Shown here piece after piece: positions 10,330-18,052 of a stretch of DNA of 64,000 bases; positions within the stretch are counted from its first letter, which is position 1; the number at the start of each line of letters is the position of its first letter. Source of the DNA: Streptomyces reniochalinae (GTDB lineage Bacteria; Actinomycetota; Actinomycetes; Streptomycetales; Streptomycetaceae); assembly GCF_003323735.1 (NCBI RefSeq), contig NZ_QOIM01000025.1, positions 62,001 through 126,000 of the forward strand. Direction: 5' to 3'. Below the pieces are notes generated by a model. It did not search any database. It was not told the origin of the DNA and was given only the letters and a program-made list of their open reading frames with translations. A program made the translations under genes and the position numbers.

Positions 10330-11034
10330 TTGGAAGCAAGGCTGGCCGTGACGGCGGACGCACGTCGCGAGGTCGAGGAGTTCATCCTGGGAGACCGGTT
10401 CTCCTGCCTGGCCGGGCGCTCCGCCTGGCGCCGGGGCGGCATCACGCACCGGCACTACGAGACGCTGGGAGGCCCGGATTCCGCCCGGCTGCTGGCGCTG
10501 GATCTGGAGGAGTTCGTGACGTCGGCGGACTGGAGCGCCCGCACGTTCACCAGTTTCATCGCGACGTTCGAGCAGCCACGCGGAGTGGACGAGCTGCGGT
10601 TCGAGGAACTTCTGTGGCAGCAGCTGCAATGGCTGCACGAGCACGACGCGGAGTCCCATCGCTGGGCCGAGGGCTACTCCACCGACCCGCAGTCCTCGAA
10701 GTTCGCCTTCAGCGTGGCCGGCCATCCCTTCTTCGTCATCGGCCTGCACGAGACGCACCGGCGCTGGGGCAGGCGGCCTCCTTTCCCGATGCTGGCCTTC
10801 AACTCCCACGAGCAGTTCGGGCAGATCAAGGGCGCCGGCATGTGGGACCGGCTCGCGGAGAAGATACGCAAGCAGGACATCAAGTTGCAGGGCGACATCA
10901 ACCCGAACCTGTACGAGTACGAGGAACTCTCCGAGGCGCGCCGCTACTCGGGCCGCCCGAAGCCGGAGGACTGGCAGTGCCCGTTCGCCGCACGGGCCGC
11001 CGAGGAAAGAGAGCTCACCGCCTCCGGCGCCTGA
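10330..11034 (+). CDS. YqcI/YcgG family protein (GntA/DcsA-type heme N-hydroxylase family)
   Basis: A 234-residue YqcI/YcgG family member. The conserved blocks are all present: AGHPFFVIGLHETHRRWGRR, FNSHEQF, INPNLYEYEE, and SEARRYSGR followed by WQCPF. Characterised relatives (GntA of guanitoxin synthesis, DcsA of D-cycloserine synthesis) are heme proteins that N-hydroxylate arginine-type guanidino groups; that function is family knowledge, not proof here. The start is TTG 10330, chosen because a near-perfect AGGAGGAG site sits 8 bases upstream. No obvious biosynthetic partner is adjacent, so it may be a stand-alone oxygenase or a general heme protein. Confidence 0.85.
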   Translation: MEARLAVTADARREVEEFILGDRFSCLAGRSAWRRGGITHRHYETLGGPDSARLLALDLEEFVTSADWSARTFTSFIATFEQPRGVDELRFEELLWQQLQWLHEHDAESHRWAEGYSTDPQSSKFAFSVAGHPFFVIGLHETHRRWGRRPPFPMLAFNSHEQFGQIKGAGMWDRLAEKIRKQDIKLQGDINPNLYEYEELSEARRYSGRPKPEDWQCPFAARAAEERELTASGA

Positions 11035-11609
11035 GCCGACGGCGCGCGAGCCGACGGCGTGCCTCCCGGAGGCGGGCACGAGCTGACAGCGTGCCTCCCC
11101 GCAGGCACACGCGCAGGCGGGGCGGTGTGGCAAAGCGTCGAGGGCGGGCGTGACGGGGCAGGGGTGCGAGACGACCCCCCTGCCCGCGTCCGGCCGCCGC
11201 TGACGCCCTCGAGCATCCTGGAGCCGGCCGAGGTGCAGCCGTCGTGGGTGAGGGTCGGCTCCACGCCCAGCCCGGGCTCCTCGGCCGGCTCGATGTCGAA
11301 GGCGGCCGGCGGCCGGCCGGGGAGCACACCGTCGCGCTCGTGGTGGACGACGGCACACAGGTGTGCGCCGCGTACGAGCGCGCGGGGTTCGCCGTGCTGC
11401 GGGCCGACTGGATGCCCGCCCAGGACGTCCTGGATTCCGTACAAGAGCGAGAGGGGAGCACCTGAGCGCTCGCACGGGCGGCACGCGGGGAGCGAGGGGT
11501 GTCGGACCCATCGCCACAGGTGCTGCCGGCGGCGCATCCTGGTCTCCGCGCGGCAGGTGCCCGCCGTCTCGGGGCGGCGGGCCGGTGACGTCGAGGAAGG
11601 AGCGAGCCG
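11035..11609. other. Gap of 575 bases holding gene debris
   Basis: Contains short imperfect repeats of GCGTGCCTCCC (about 11057-11100), a plus-strand HAD-like C-terminal fragment (ending 11465), and a minus-strand open frame across about 11200-11330 that looks peptide-like. No intact gene is visible. The right end has the AGGAAGGAG site of the gene at 11610. Confidence 0.4.
11244..11465 (+). pseudogene. Possible C-terminal remnant of a HAD-like protein
   Basis: The last 40 or so codons read naturally (VALVVDDGTQVCAAYERAGF, then VLRADWMPAQ), like the end of small HAD-type phosphatase proteins where a VDD motif is followed by a helix and a strand. The catalytic N-terminal DxD half is absent, and the upstream in-frame residues are Gly/Arg-rich without a start site. 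I infer a 5'-truncated pseudogene. It could also be a very small functional protein, but no ribosome binding site supports that. Confidence 0.35.
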
Positions 11610-12089
11610 ATGCCGATACCCGTCTGCTCTCTGATACTGAACGAGCGTCAGAGATTCGCCGCCGACGGCGACTACCACGTGGTGCGGTTTCCGTTCGGGG
11701 GCGGTGAGTCCTACGACGCCGAGGGCATGCACCAGGTGCGGCAGCCGGACGGTGAGGAGGTCACGGACTGGCGTGGTGACGACCGCTCGGGGCTGATCTG
11801 GCCCTCGGTCGACGGCTGGGGCGCGCTGACGGCGATGATCCAGTGGGAGGCCGGTGACTACAGTGAGTTACGCGACCAGATCGTCCGCGATCCACTCGGC
11901 CTGTCGGACGATCCGGTGAACACGACGGCGACGGACCACCGGCGTCCCTCCCCCGGTATGCAGTGCTTCACCAAGCATCACGAGTTGTTCGTCCATCCTC
12001 ACGTGCCGTTGGCGATTCGGGTGGCACACAACGACGGCCGTCCGCGCCACCTCGTGCACGCGCAGTTCAAGCTGGCCATCCACACCTGA
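11610..12089 (+). CDS. Unknown protein with an in-frame TTA codon
   Basis: A 159-residue protein with a very good ribosome binding site (AGGAAGGAG) before ATG 11610. I do not recognise the family. It is rich in aromatic and charged residues (YHVVRFPFGGGESYD, LIWPSVDGWGALTAM, HHELFVHPHVPLAIRVAH), has no membrane segment or signal peptide, and seems to fold as a compact beta-rich protein. Codon 87 is TTA (11868-11870), the rare leucine codon read by the bldA tRNA in Streptomyces, so its translation is probably development-dependent. It is convergent with the P450 gene; a strong hairpin at 12240-12283 separates them. Confidence 0.7.
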   Translation: MPIPVCSLILNERQRFAADGDYHVVRFPFGGGESYDAEGMHQVRQPDGEEVTDWRGDDRSGLIWPSVDGWGALTAMIQWEAGDYSELRDQIVRDPLGLSDDPVNTTATDHRRPSPGMQCFTKHHELFVHPHVPLAIRVAHNDGRPRHLVHAQFKLAIHT

Positions 12090-12239
12090 CCCGCCGGCAG
12101 CACCCGGCTCGCGGGCACGGACGTGACGGTCACCTCGCCGATACCGGGCCCGACGGAGACGGAGTTCTCCGCACGGGCCGACACGCTCGGCACCAAGGTC
12201 GGCCGGAGCGAGAAGGAGGACCCGGCCACGGCAGTGACC

Positions 12240-12283
12240 GGTGGCCGGCGCGTACCGCCCTGCGGCGGCACGCGCCGGCCACC
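12240..12283. terminator. Bidirectional terminator between convergent genes
   Basis: A perfect 14-bp stem (GGTGGCCGGCGCGT at 12240-12253 with its complement at 12270-12283), capped by a second 5-bp stem and a CTGC loop. It lies between the ends of the unknown + gene (12089) and the - strand P450 (12304). No U-tract, as usual in high-GC actinomycetes. Confidence 0.65.
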
Positions 12284-12303
12284 GCCGCCAAGACCTGTGG
12301 GCG

Positions 12304-13539
12304 TCACCCGGCGGGGCGCAGCACCACCGGCAGGGTCTGGTGCCCGTTGGTGATCAGGGACGGCACCGGGCGCAGCTTTGTGACGGGGACGCCCAGTTCG
12401 GCGTCGGGGAAGCGGGCGAAGAACTTCTCCAGCGCCGTCGTCCCCTCCAGCCGGGCGAGCGGTGCGCCCAGACAGAAGTGGGCGCCGTATCCGAAGGCGA
12501 GGTGTTCGGGTCCTGGCGCGGAGCGGGTCAGCTCGAAGGAGTCGGCGCTCTCCCCGTGCCAGTCGGGGTGACGGTTGGCGGCCGCGTAGGAGGGCAGGAT
12601 CGCGTCGCCCTTGTTGATCACCTGCCCGTCGGCCAGTGGTATGTCCCGCACGGCGAACCGCAGCGGCAGGTGCTTGACGGCGGGCTCGTAGCGGAGGGTC
12701 TCCTCCACCACGTCGGTCCAGGTCGCACGCCCCTCACGGACGTGCGCCAGCTGCTCGGGGTGGGTCAGCAGCGCGGTGATGGCCTGATCGAGGAGGTTGA
12801 CGGTCGTCTCGTAGCCCGCGCTGATCATCAGCAGCAGCGTGTCGCGCAGTTCGGTCTCCGACAGCGCGGAGCCGTCCCCCTCCTCGTCCCGTGCGGCGAT
12901 CAGGAGGGAGGTCATGTCGTCGCCGGGGTGTTCCCGCTTCTCGACGATGAGCGCGTCCAGCGCCTCGTAGAGCTTGACGGTGTTGGCCGCGGCCTCCTCG
13001 GGGGTGAGCGTGGTGGAGAAGACGTTGTCGACCAGCTCGCGGAAGCCCTCGCGGCGCGTCTCCGGGACCCCCATCAGATCGCTGATCACCCGGATGGGCA
13101 GCGGGTAGCACAGAGCCTCGCGCAGGTCGGCGGCCTGCCCGTCGGGGGTGGCGGCCAGTGCGTCGAGCAGGTCGTCGACCATGCGCTCGACGCGCTCGCC
13201 GAGCGCGGCGACCCGCCGGGCGCTGAAGGACGGCGCGACCATACGGCGGAGCCTGCGGTGGTCGCCGCCGTAGGAGGTGAACATGTTCTCGGCGGCGACC
13301 CAGAGCGCGAGCGGCCACGTGGCCACCGTCTCGGCGAACCGCGGCCAGTGCTGCCGGCCGTCCTTGGAGACGTCGGGTCCTGTCAGCAGCTTCTTCAGCA
13401 GCGCGGGGTCGGACACGGACCAGGCGGTGACGCCGAGGACGTCGACCCGGGTCGCCGGGCCTCGCGCACGCAGCGTCCGGTGTTCACCGTGGTGATCGCT
13501 GCCGGTGGGGTCGAGGGTGAGGGGCTCGGAAAGGGACAC
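12304..13539 (-). CDS. Cytochrome P450 (CYP107-like)
   Basis: A 411-residue P450. The heme motif FGYGAHFCLGAPLAR puts the axial Cys at residue 356; the K-helix has EETLR; the I-helix reads LMISAGYETTVN, where Tyr takes the place of the common His/Asp/Glu before the Thr pair. The early conserved GGDHRRLRRMV block is present. The overall pattern resembles CYP107-type secondary-metabolite hydroxylases. It stands alone: no ferredoxin next to it, and the neighbours are unrelated, so it must use electron donors encoded elsewhere. The 281 bases upstream (13540-13820) hold its promoter region and no other gene that I can support. Confidence 0.93.
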   Translation of the reverse strand: MSLSEPLTLDPTGSDHHGEHRTLRARGPATRVDVLGVTAWSVSDPALLKKLLTGPDVSKDGRQHWPRFAETVATWPLALWVAAENMFTSYGGDHRRLRRMVAPSFSARRVAALGERVERMVDDLLDALAATPDGQAADLREALCYPLPIRVISDLMGVPETRREGFRELVDNVFSTTLTPEEAAANTVKLYEALDALIVEKREHPGDDMTSLLIAARDEEGDGSALSETELRDTLLLMISAGYETTVNLLDQAITALLTHPEQLAHVREGRATWTDVVEETLRYEPAVKHLPLRFAVRDIPLADGQVINKGDAILPSYAAANRHPDWHGESADSFELTRSAPGPEHLAFGYGAHFCLGAPLARLEGTTALEKFFARFPDAELGVPVTKLRPVPSLITNGHQTLPVVLRPAG

Positions 13540-13820
13540 GGTCGTCGCGTTCTCCGTTCGGGGCGTTCACGGCACCCGGAGCCGGACATGGCTCTTCCAT
13601 GACCGTTCGGGGTCGTTAAGTGGTCGTGTTTGTTCGGAAAGTGACGGGTGGACAGCTGACACAGTAGGAGTTGATCAAGGAATCGGATAGGGGGGCTTCG
13701 GGCCAAGATCACGAGCAGTCCGTCCCGGACAGCCGCGGGGCTCTCCGCCGACCGGCCCGTCGCCCGCTCGGCCCGCCCCCTCCCCGACCGGTCCGTCTCC
13801 TCCCCGGCCTGGCGCGGGTA

Positions 13821-14966
13821 TCAGCGCCCTCGGGTCCCGGGCGCCGCCGCGAGCCGCTCCAGTTCCACCGCGGGGTCCGCGCGGAAGGCGGCTCGTGCGG
13901 CCGCGATCTGCCCGGAGCGGACGGGGCCCGGGGCCGCCAGCGCCCGTACGGTCATGGCGGGTTCCCCCGCTCCGTGCGCGTGGCGCGAGAGCCCGGCCTG
14001 CGCCATGGCCCGTACTCCGGCCACGGAGTGCCCCGGCAGCGGCCGATGGCCCACCACGGGCAGCCCGGCGGCCAGTGCCTGCGCGGCGGTCTGCCCGGCG
14101 GCGTTGTCGAGCAGCACGTCGGCGACGGCCATCAGCTCGGGCAGATCGGTCACCCAGCCGAGTGGCAGCAGGCCCAGTTGGCCCGCGGCGCGGCGGCGCA
14201 GACCCTCGTCGTTGCCGCACAGCAGCACGGGCAGGCAGCCGTGGTCCGTCAGGTGTCGCGCCGTCTCCAGGAGTCGGGTGCCGACCCCCCAGGCCCCGGT
14301 GGAGAGCAGCACGGCGGGCCGTCTCGCGGGCCCCGCGCCCCGTACGGGTGAGGCGGCGGTATGCCGGGCGAGCAGGGTCCGCCAGTGGCTGTCGGGGTCG
14401 GCGGGGGCGAAGAAGTCCGCGGGCACCACGGGCCCTGTGGTGTACGCGCGGCGCCCGGTGGCGGCCCGCACCTGGCGGGCGGCGCCCTCGGTGACGCACA
14501 GGTGCAGGTCGTTTCCGTGATGCAGCCAGCCTCGGTGGACGGCGAAGTCGACCACGACGACGGCGGCGGGCGCGGACAGCGCCCCCCGGGCCCGCAGCCG
14601 TCCGGTCACCTGGGCGCACAGGTGGAAGGTCGGCACGACGACGTCGGGGCGCCACCGGGCGACGGTCCGCAGCAGCGGCCGTTCGGCGAGCGCCGCCAGT
14701 GGAGCACTGCTGGGGCGCGGGCCCGGTGCCGCGGGGCCCGTCGCCAGGAAACCGGCGTACACCGCGCCGTAGAGGCCGGGCAGGTGGCGGACGGTGGCAC
14801 GGTAGCCGGTGCGCAGCGCCCGCCCTGTGCCCGCGGGCAGCAGCGTGAGGATGTCCCGGACGGCGGTGTGGTGTCCGCGCGCCCGCAGCCGGTGCGCGAG
14901 TTCGTGGGCGACCGCGTCGTGCCCCGCGCCCATGCCGGCGCTCAGCAGCAGGAAGCGGTGCGGCAT
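13821..14966 (-). CDS. MGDG synthase-like GT-B glycosyltransferase
   Basis: A 381-residue glycosyltransferase. It begins with the nucleotide-fold MPHRFLLLSAGMGAGHDAVA, matching the MGDG_synth N-terminal domain of diacylglycerol glycosyltransferases, and has the C-terminal donor-binding half with VLLDNAAGQTAAQALAAGLP, where most relatives show a G..T..EA pattern. It would transfer a sugar from UDP or GDP sugar to a lipid or similar acceptor on the cytoplasmic membrane face. It is divergent from the SDR/DMT/deacetylase run, suggesting a shared envelope or glycolipid theme. The Gln in place of the usual Glu near the donor site is a deviation I cannot interpret. Confidence 0.8.
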   Translation of the reverse strand: MPHRFLLLSAGMGAGHDAVAHELAHRLRARGHHTAVRDILTLLPAGTGRALRTGYRATVRHLPGLYGAVYAGFLATGPAAPGPRPSSAPLAALAERPLLRTVARWRPDVVVPTFHLCAQVTGRLRARGALSAPAAVVVVDFAVHRGWLHHGNDLHLCVTEGAARQVRAATGRRAYTTGPVVPADFFAPADPDSHWRTLLARHTAASPVRGAGPARRPAVLLSTGAWGVGTRLLETARHLTDHGCLPVLLCGNDEGLRRRAAGQLGLLPLGWVTDLPELMAVADVLLDNAAGQTAAQALAAGLPVVGHRPLPGHSVAGVRAMAQAGLSRHAHGAGEPAMTVRALAAPGPVRSGQIAAARAAFRADPAVELERLAAAPGTRGR

Positions 14967-15344
14967 GGGACTCCAGAGGTCGTCGGAGGCCGGGTCGGGC
15001 GTGACCGGAGGCGGTACGGGCCGGGATGCCGCCCCGGGTTCCGCGAGGGGCCCCGCACGCGCCGCGGACGGGGTGCGTGGTCACCCGTCCACCAGTGTGC
15101 TGTTCGCTTCCGGGCGGCGCGGTACCGACACTCGGTCGGTGCCGCGGCCACCTGCCGCGCGGCGGTCCCCGGCGCGCGAGGGGCTCGGGCCGGGAGAGCC
15201 GAACAGGTGGTTCGGCCGGGCCGGGGCACGGCTCCGGACGGGTGCGCCGACCGGTTGCCAGCATGCTGGATCCAGGGCCCGCCTGTGTCCCGCCCCAGGT
15301 CGGCGGCGCCCGTCGCGGTCCGTACTGCTCACCGGAGGCGTCTC
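14967..15344. promoter_or_regulatory. Divergent promoter region with a 12-bp palindrome
   Basis: A 378-base region between the divergent glycosyltransferase and SDR genes, with no gene I can support. It contains the perfect palindrome CCAGCATGCTGG (15258-15269), 76 bases upstream of the SDR start, which could be a dimeric regulator site. The SDR ribosome binding site GGAGG is at 15334-15338. Confidence 0.4.
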
Positions 15345-16355
15345 GTGTTCGACAGGCTCGGCAGATCCGACCGCCGTCAGGCACCTCCCCTCGACAGCGC
15401 GCAACCGCCCGGCGCGGCCCCCCGGCCGCCCACGTCACCCCCGTCCCCCTCCTCGTCGCCCGTGCCCTCACCACCCGTCTCTCCGCCGGCCGAGTCCCCC
15501 TCGCCCTCGGCTCCTTCGTCGTCCGCCGCTCACACGTACGCGCCCGAGCAGGCGCACCCGCCGGAACAGGCACGGCCGCGTCCGCGCGCCAGGGGCGGGG
15601 ACGGGGGCCGCCGCCCGGTGGCGCTGGTGACCGGCGCCTCCTCCGGCATCGGTACGGCCGTCGCCGAGCGGCTGGCCGCCGACGGGCGCTGGCGGCTGCT
15701 GCTCAACGGGCGGGACGGGCAGCGCCTGGAGGACGTCGCCGCCCGTACGGGCGGCGTGCCGCTCCCCGCCGATCTCGCCGATCCGCGGGCACGCGAGCGG
15801 CTCGCGGAGGAGGCGCAGGTCCACTGCGGCCGGGTGGACGCGCTGGTGGCGGGCGCGGGTCTCGGCTGGGCAGGGCCGTTCACGGCGATGCCCGCGCAGG
15901 ACATCGACGCTCTGCTCTCCGTCAACCTGAACGCCACGCTGCACCTGGTGCGGCTGGTACTGCCGGGGATGGTGGAGCGGCGCTGCGGCCGTGTGGTCCT
16001 CATCGGCTCGGTAGCCGGCAGCGTCGGGGTACGCGGCGAGGCGGTGTACGCCGCGACGAAGGCCGGTCTGACCACGTTCGCCGACAGCCTCCGCTACGAG
16101 CTGGCACCCAGCGGGGTGCGGGTCTCGATGGTGCTCCCCGGTGCGGTCGAGACGCCGTTCTTCCAGCGCCGGGGTACGCCCTACGACCGCGACCGTCCCA
16201 GGCCGGTGCCCGCCACGCGGGTCGCCGGGGCCGTCTGCCGGGCGCTGCGTACGGGCCGCCCCAACGCGTACGTACCGTCCTGGATGGCGATGCCGGCCTG
16301 GTTGCACGGCGCGGCGCCCGGCGTGTTCCGCTCGCTCGCCCAGCGCTTCGGGTAG
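15345..16355 (+). CDS. SDR oxidoreductase with long Pro/Ser-rich N-terminal tail
   Basis: A 336-residue protein. Residues 1 to about 92 are a disordered Pro/Ser/Arg-rich tail; then a classical SDR domain follows with TGASSGIG at residues 96-103, catalytic YAATK and a PGAVETPF loop after the active site. GTG 15345 is preceded by GGAGG at 6-base spacing, so the tail is probably translated. The long tail is unusual in SDRs and may tether the enzyme or be tolerated linker. It lies 7 bases before the DMT transporter gene. It probably reduces or oxidises a lipid or sugar-linked group, by neighbourhood only. Confidence 0.8.
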   Translation: MFDRLGRSDRRQAPPLDSAQPPGAAPRPPTSPPSPSSSPVPSPPVSPPAESPSPSAPSSSAAHTYAPEQAHPPEQARPRPRARGGDGGRRPVALVTGASSGIGTAVAERLAADGRWRLLLNGRDGQRLEDVAARTGGVPLPADLADPRARERLAEEAQVHCGRVDALVAGAGLGWAGPFTAMPAQDIDALLSVNLNATLHLVRLVLPGMVERRCGRVVLIGSVAGSVGVRGEAVYAATKAGLTTFADSLRYELAPSGVRVSMVLPGAVETPFFQRRGTPYDRDRPRPVPATRVAGAVCRALRTGRPNAYVPSWMAMPAWLHGAAPGVFRSLAQRFG

Positions 16356-16362
16356 GGCGCGC

Positions 16363-17256
16363 GTGTGGTGGACGGCGCTCTCTCTCGTGCTGGCGCTGCT
16401 CGCGGCGCTGGGTAACGCCGCCGCTTCGGTGTTGCAGCGGCGGGCGGCGGCCGTCGAGGGGCCCGGCCCGTCCGGGCGGCGGCTGTCGTGGCTGCCGCAT
16501 CTGCTGCGCCGCCCGGTGTGGTTGTGGGGTGCGGTGACGCTGGTGGCGTCGGGTGTGTGCCAGGCGGGGGCGCTGGCGACCGGGCCGCTGGCCGTGGTGC
16601 AGCCGGTGATGACGACCGAACTGCTGTTCACTCTGATGCTGGGCAGCCTGCTCTTCCGGCAGCGCCCGGGACGCCGGGCGTGGGGTGCGTTCGTCGCGAT
16701 GGTCGTGGGGCTGGCCGCGCTGCTGGCGCTGGTGTGGCCCTCGGGCGGCAAGGCGTCCGTCCCCGACGGCCGGTGGCTGGTGGCGGCACCCCTGGTGGCG
16801 GCGCTGGTGGCGGCGCTGGTCGTGGTCGCCTTCCGGCTGCCTTCGGCCCCGCGGGCGACCGTACTGGGATCGGCGACGGCCGTGCTGTTCGGGGTGACGG
16901 CCGCGCTGATGAAGGACGCGATCTCGCGGCTCGCCGACGACGGGCTCGTCAGGCTGCTGACGGCGTGGCAGACCTACGGGGTGGTGGTCGCGGGGGTGGC
17001 CGGGTTCCTGCTGCTGCAACTGACGCTGCACGCGGGCACGCTGGTGGCCTCGCAGCCCGCGCTGACGCTGGGCGACGCGTTCTTGAGCGTGGTGCTGGGC
17101 GCCACCCTGTTCGACGAGCGGCTGACGCTGGGATGGCTCGTGGTGCCCGAACTGGTCGCCCTCGCGCTGATCAGCCTGGGCAGCGTCCAGCTCGCCCGCT
17201 CGCCCGCCGTGGCGGGAGACACCGGCGGCGGGGAGAGCCGAAAGGGCATGTGGTGA
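16363..17256 (+). CDS. DMT (EamA-like) family membrane transporter
   Basis: A 297-residue integral membrane protein with about nine hydrophobic helices and the two-fold repeat of drug/metabolite transporters: GNAAASVLQRRA in helix 1, GPLAVVQPVMTTELLFTLML in the first repeat and ASQPALTLGDAFLSVVLG in the second. Start at GTG 16363 (VWWTALSL). It overlaps the deacetylase gene by 4 bases (GTGA), so the two are co-translated. The family exports or exchanges small metabolites or lipid-linked groups; the substrate is unknown. Confidence 0.83.
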   Translation: MWWTALSLVLALLAALGNAAASVLQRRAAAVEGPGPSGRRLSWLPHLLRRPVWLWGAVTLVASGVCQAGALATGPLAVVQPVMTTELLFTLMLGSLLFRQRPGRRAWGAFVAMVVGLAALLALVWPSGGKASVPDGRWLVAAPLVAALVAALVVVAFRLPSAPRATVLGSATAVLFGVTAALMKDAISRLADDGLVRLLTAWQTYGVVVAGVAGFLLLQLTLHAGTLVASQPALTLGDAFLSVVLGATLFDERLTLGWLVVPELVALALISLGSVQLARSPAVAGDTGGGESRKGMW

Positions 17257-17981
17257 GGCGCCGCCGCGCTCTCCTGGCAGCGGCGGCGGCGTCCGTGGCG
17301 GCGGCCGCCTGGCACATCGTCCCGGCCGCGACCTGGCTGCCGCCGGTCCGCTCCGCCCTCTTTCCCGCGCTGGACGGGCGGGGCAGCCCGCGGCATGTCG
17401 CCCTGACGTTCGACGACGGCCCCGATGCCCGCTCCACCCCGCACTTCCTGCGCGAACTCGACCACCTGGGCGTCCGCGCGACGTTCTTCCTCCAGGGCGC
17501 CGCCGTGCGCCGCCACCCCGCTCTCGTGCGGGCCATGGCCGCCGCGGGCCACGAGCTGGCCGTGCACTGCTGGGAACACCAGCCGCCGTGGCTGCCGCGC
17601 CCCGTCGCCGAGCGCAGGGATCTGGAGCGGGCCGTCCGCGCCCTGCGGGAGACCACGGGCGCCGAACCCCGCTGGTACCGGCCGCCGTTCGGCGTGCTGA
17701 CCGCCACCCGCTGGCACGCCGCGCGGCGACTGGGACTGCGGCCGGTGCTGTGGACGGCCTGGGGCCGCGACTGGCAGGCCCGCGCCGACACCGACAGCGT
17801 GCTCAGCGACCTGTGCAAACGGCTCACCGGTGGCGCGACCGTCCTGCTGCACGACAGCGACCGCAACAGCGCCCCGGGGTCCTGGCACGTGACGCTGGCG
17901 GCCCTCCCCTACCTGGTGGCGCGCTGCCGTGAGGCGGGCTGGGGCATCGGCCCGCTTGCCGAGCACGGAGCCGGCGGATGA
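17253..17981 (+). CDS. Polysaccharide deacetylase (NodB domain), probably exported
   Basis: A 242-residue carbohydrate esterase family 4 protein. It has an N-terminal basic-hydrophobic segment (RRRRALLAAAAASVAAAAW) acting as signal peptide or membrane anchor, then the NodB motifs: LTFDDGPD with the catalytic and metal Asp residues, HCWEH where the two metal His are placed, RPPFG, and LLHD near the end. It would de-N-acetylate a cell-wall or secreted polysaccharide. The GTG start overlaps the transporter stop, linking it to the upstream operon. Confidence 0.88.
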   Translation: MRRRRALLAAAAASVAAAAWHIVPAATWLPPVRSALFPALDGRGSPRHVALTFDDGPDARSTPHFLRELDHLGVRATFFLQGAAVRRHPALVRAMAAAGHELAVHCWEHQPPWLPRPVAERRDLERAVRALRETTGAEPRWYRPPFGVLTATRWHAARRLGLRPVLWTAWGRDWQARADTDSVLSDLCKRLTGGATVLLHDSDRNSAPGSWHVTLAALPYLVARCREAGWGIGPLAEHGAGG

Positions 17982-18052
17982 CGTACGCGCCCCGGCGACG
18001 GCGGCAGGGCGCTGCCCGGCCCCCGGCCGGGTCAGATCCGAAGGCGGGCCCG

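Noticed and set aside
13675..15573. 632-codon minus-strand ORF around the glycosyltransferase
   Set aside because: Out of frame with the convincing MGDG-synthase-like gene and rich in Arg/Pro; a shadow.
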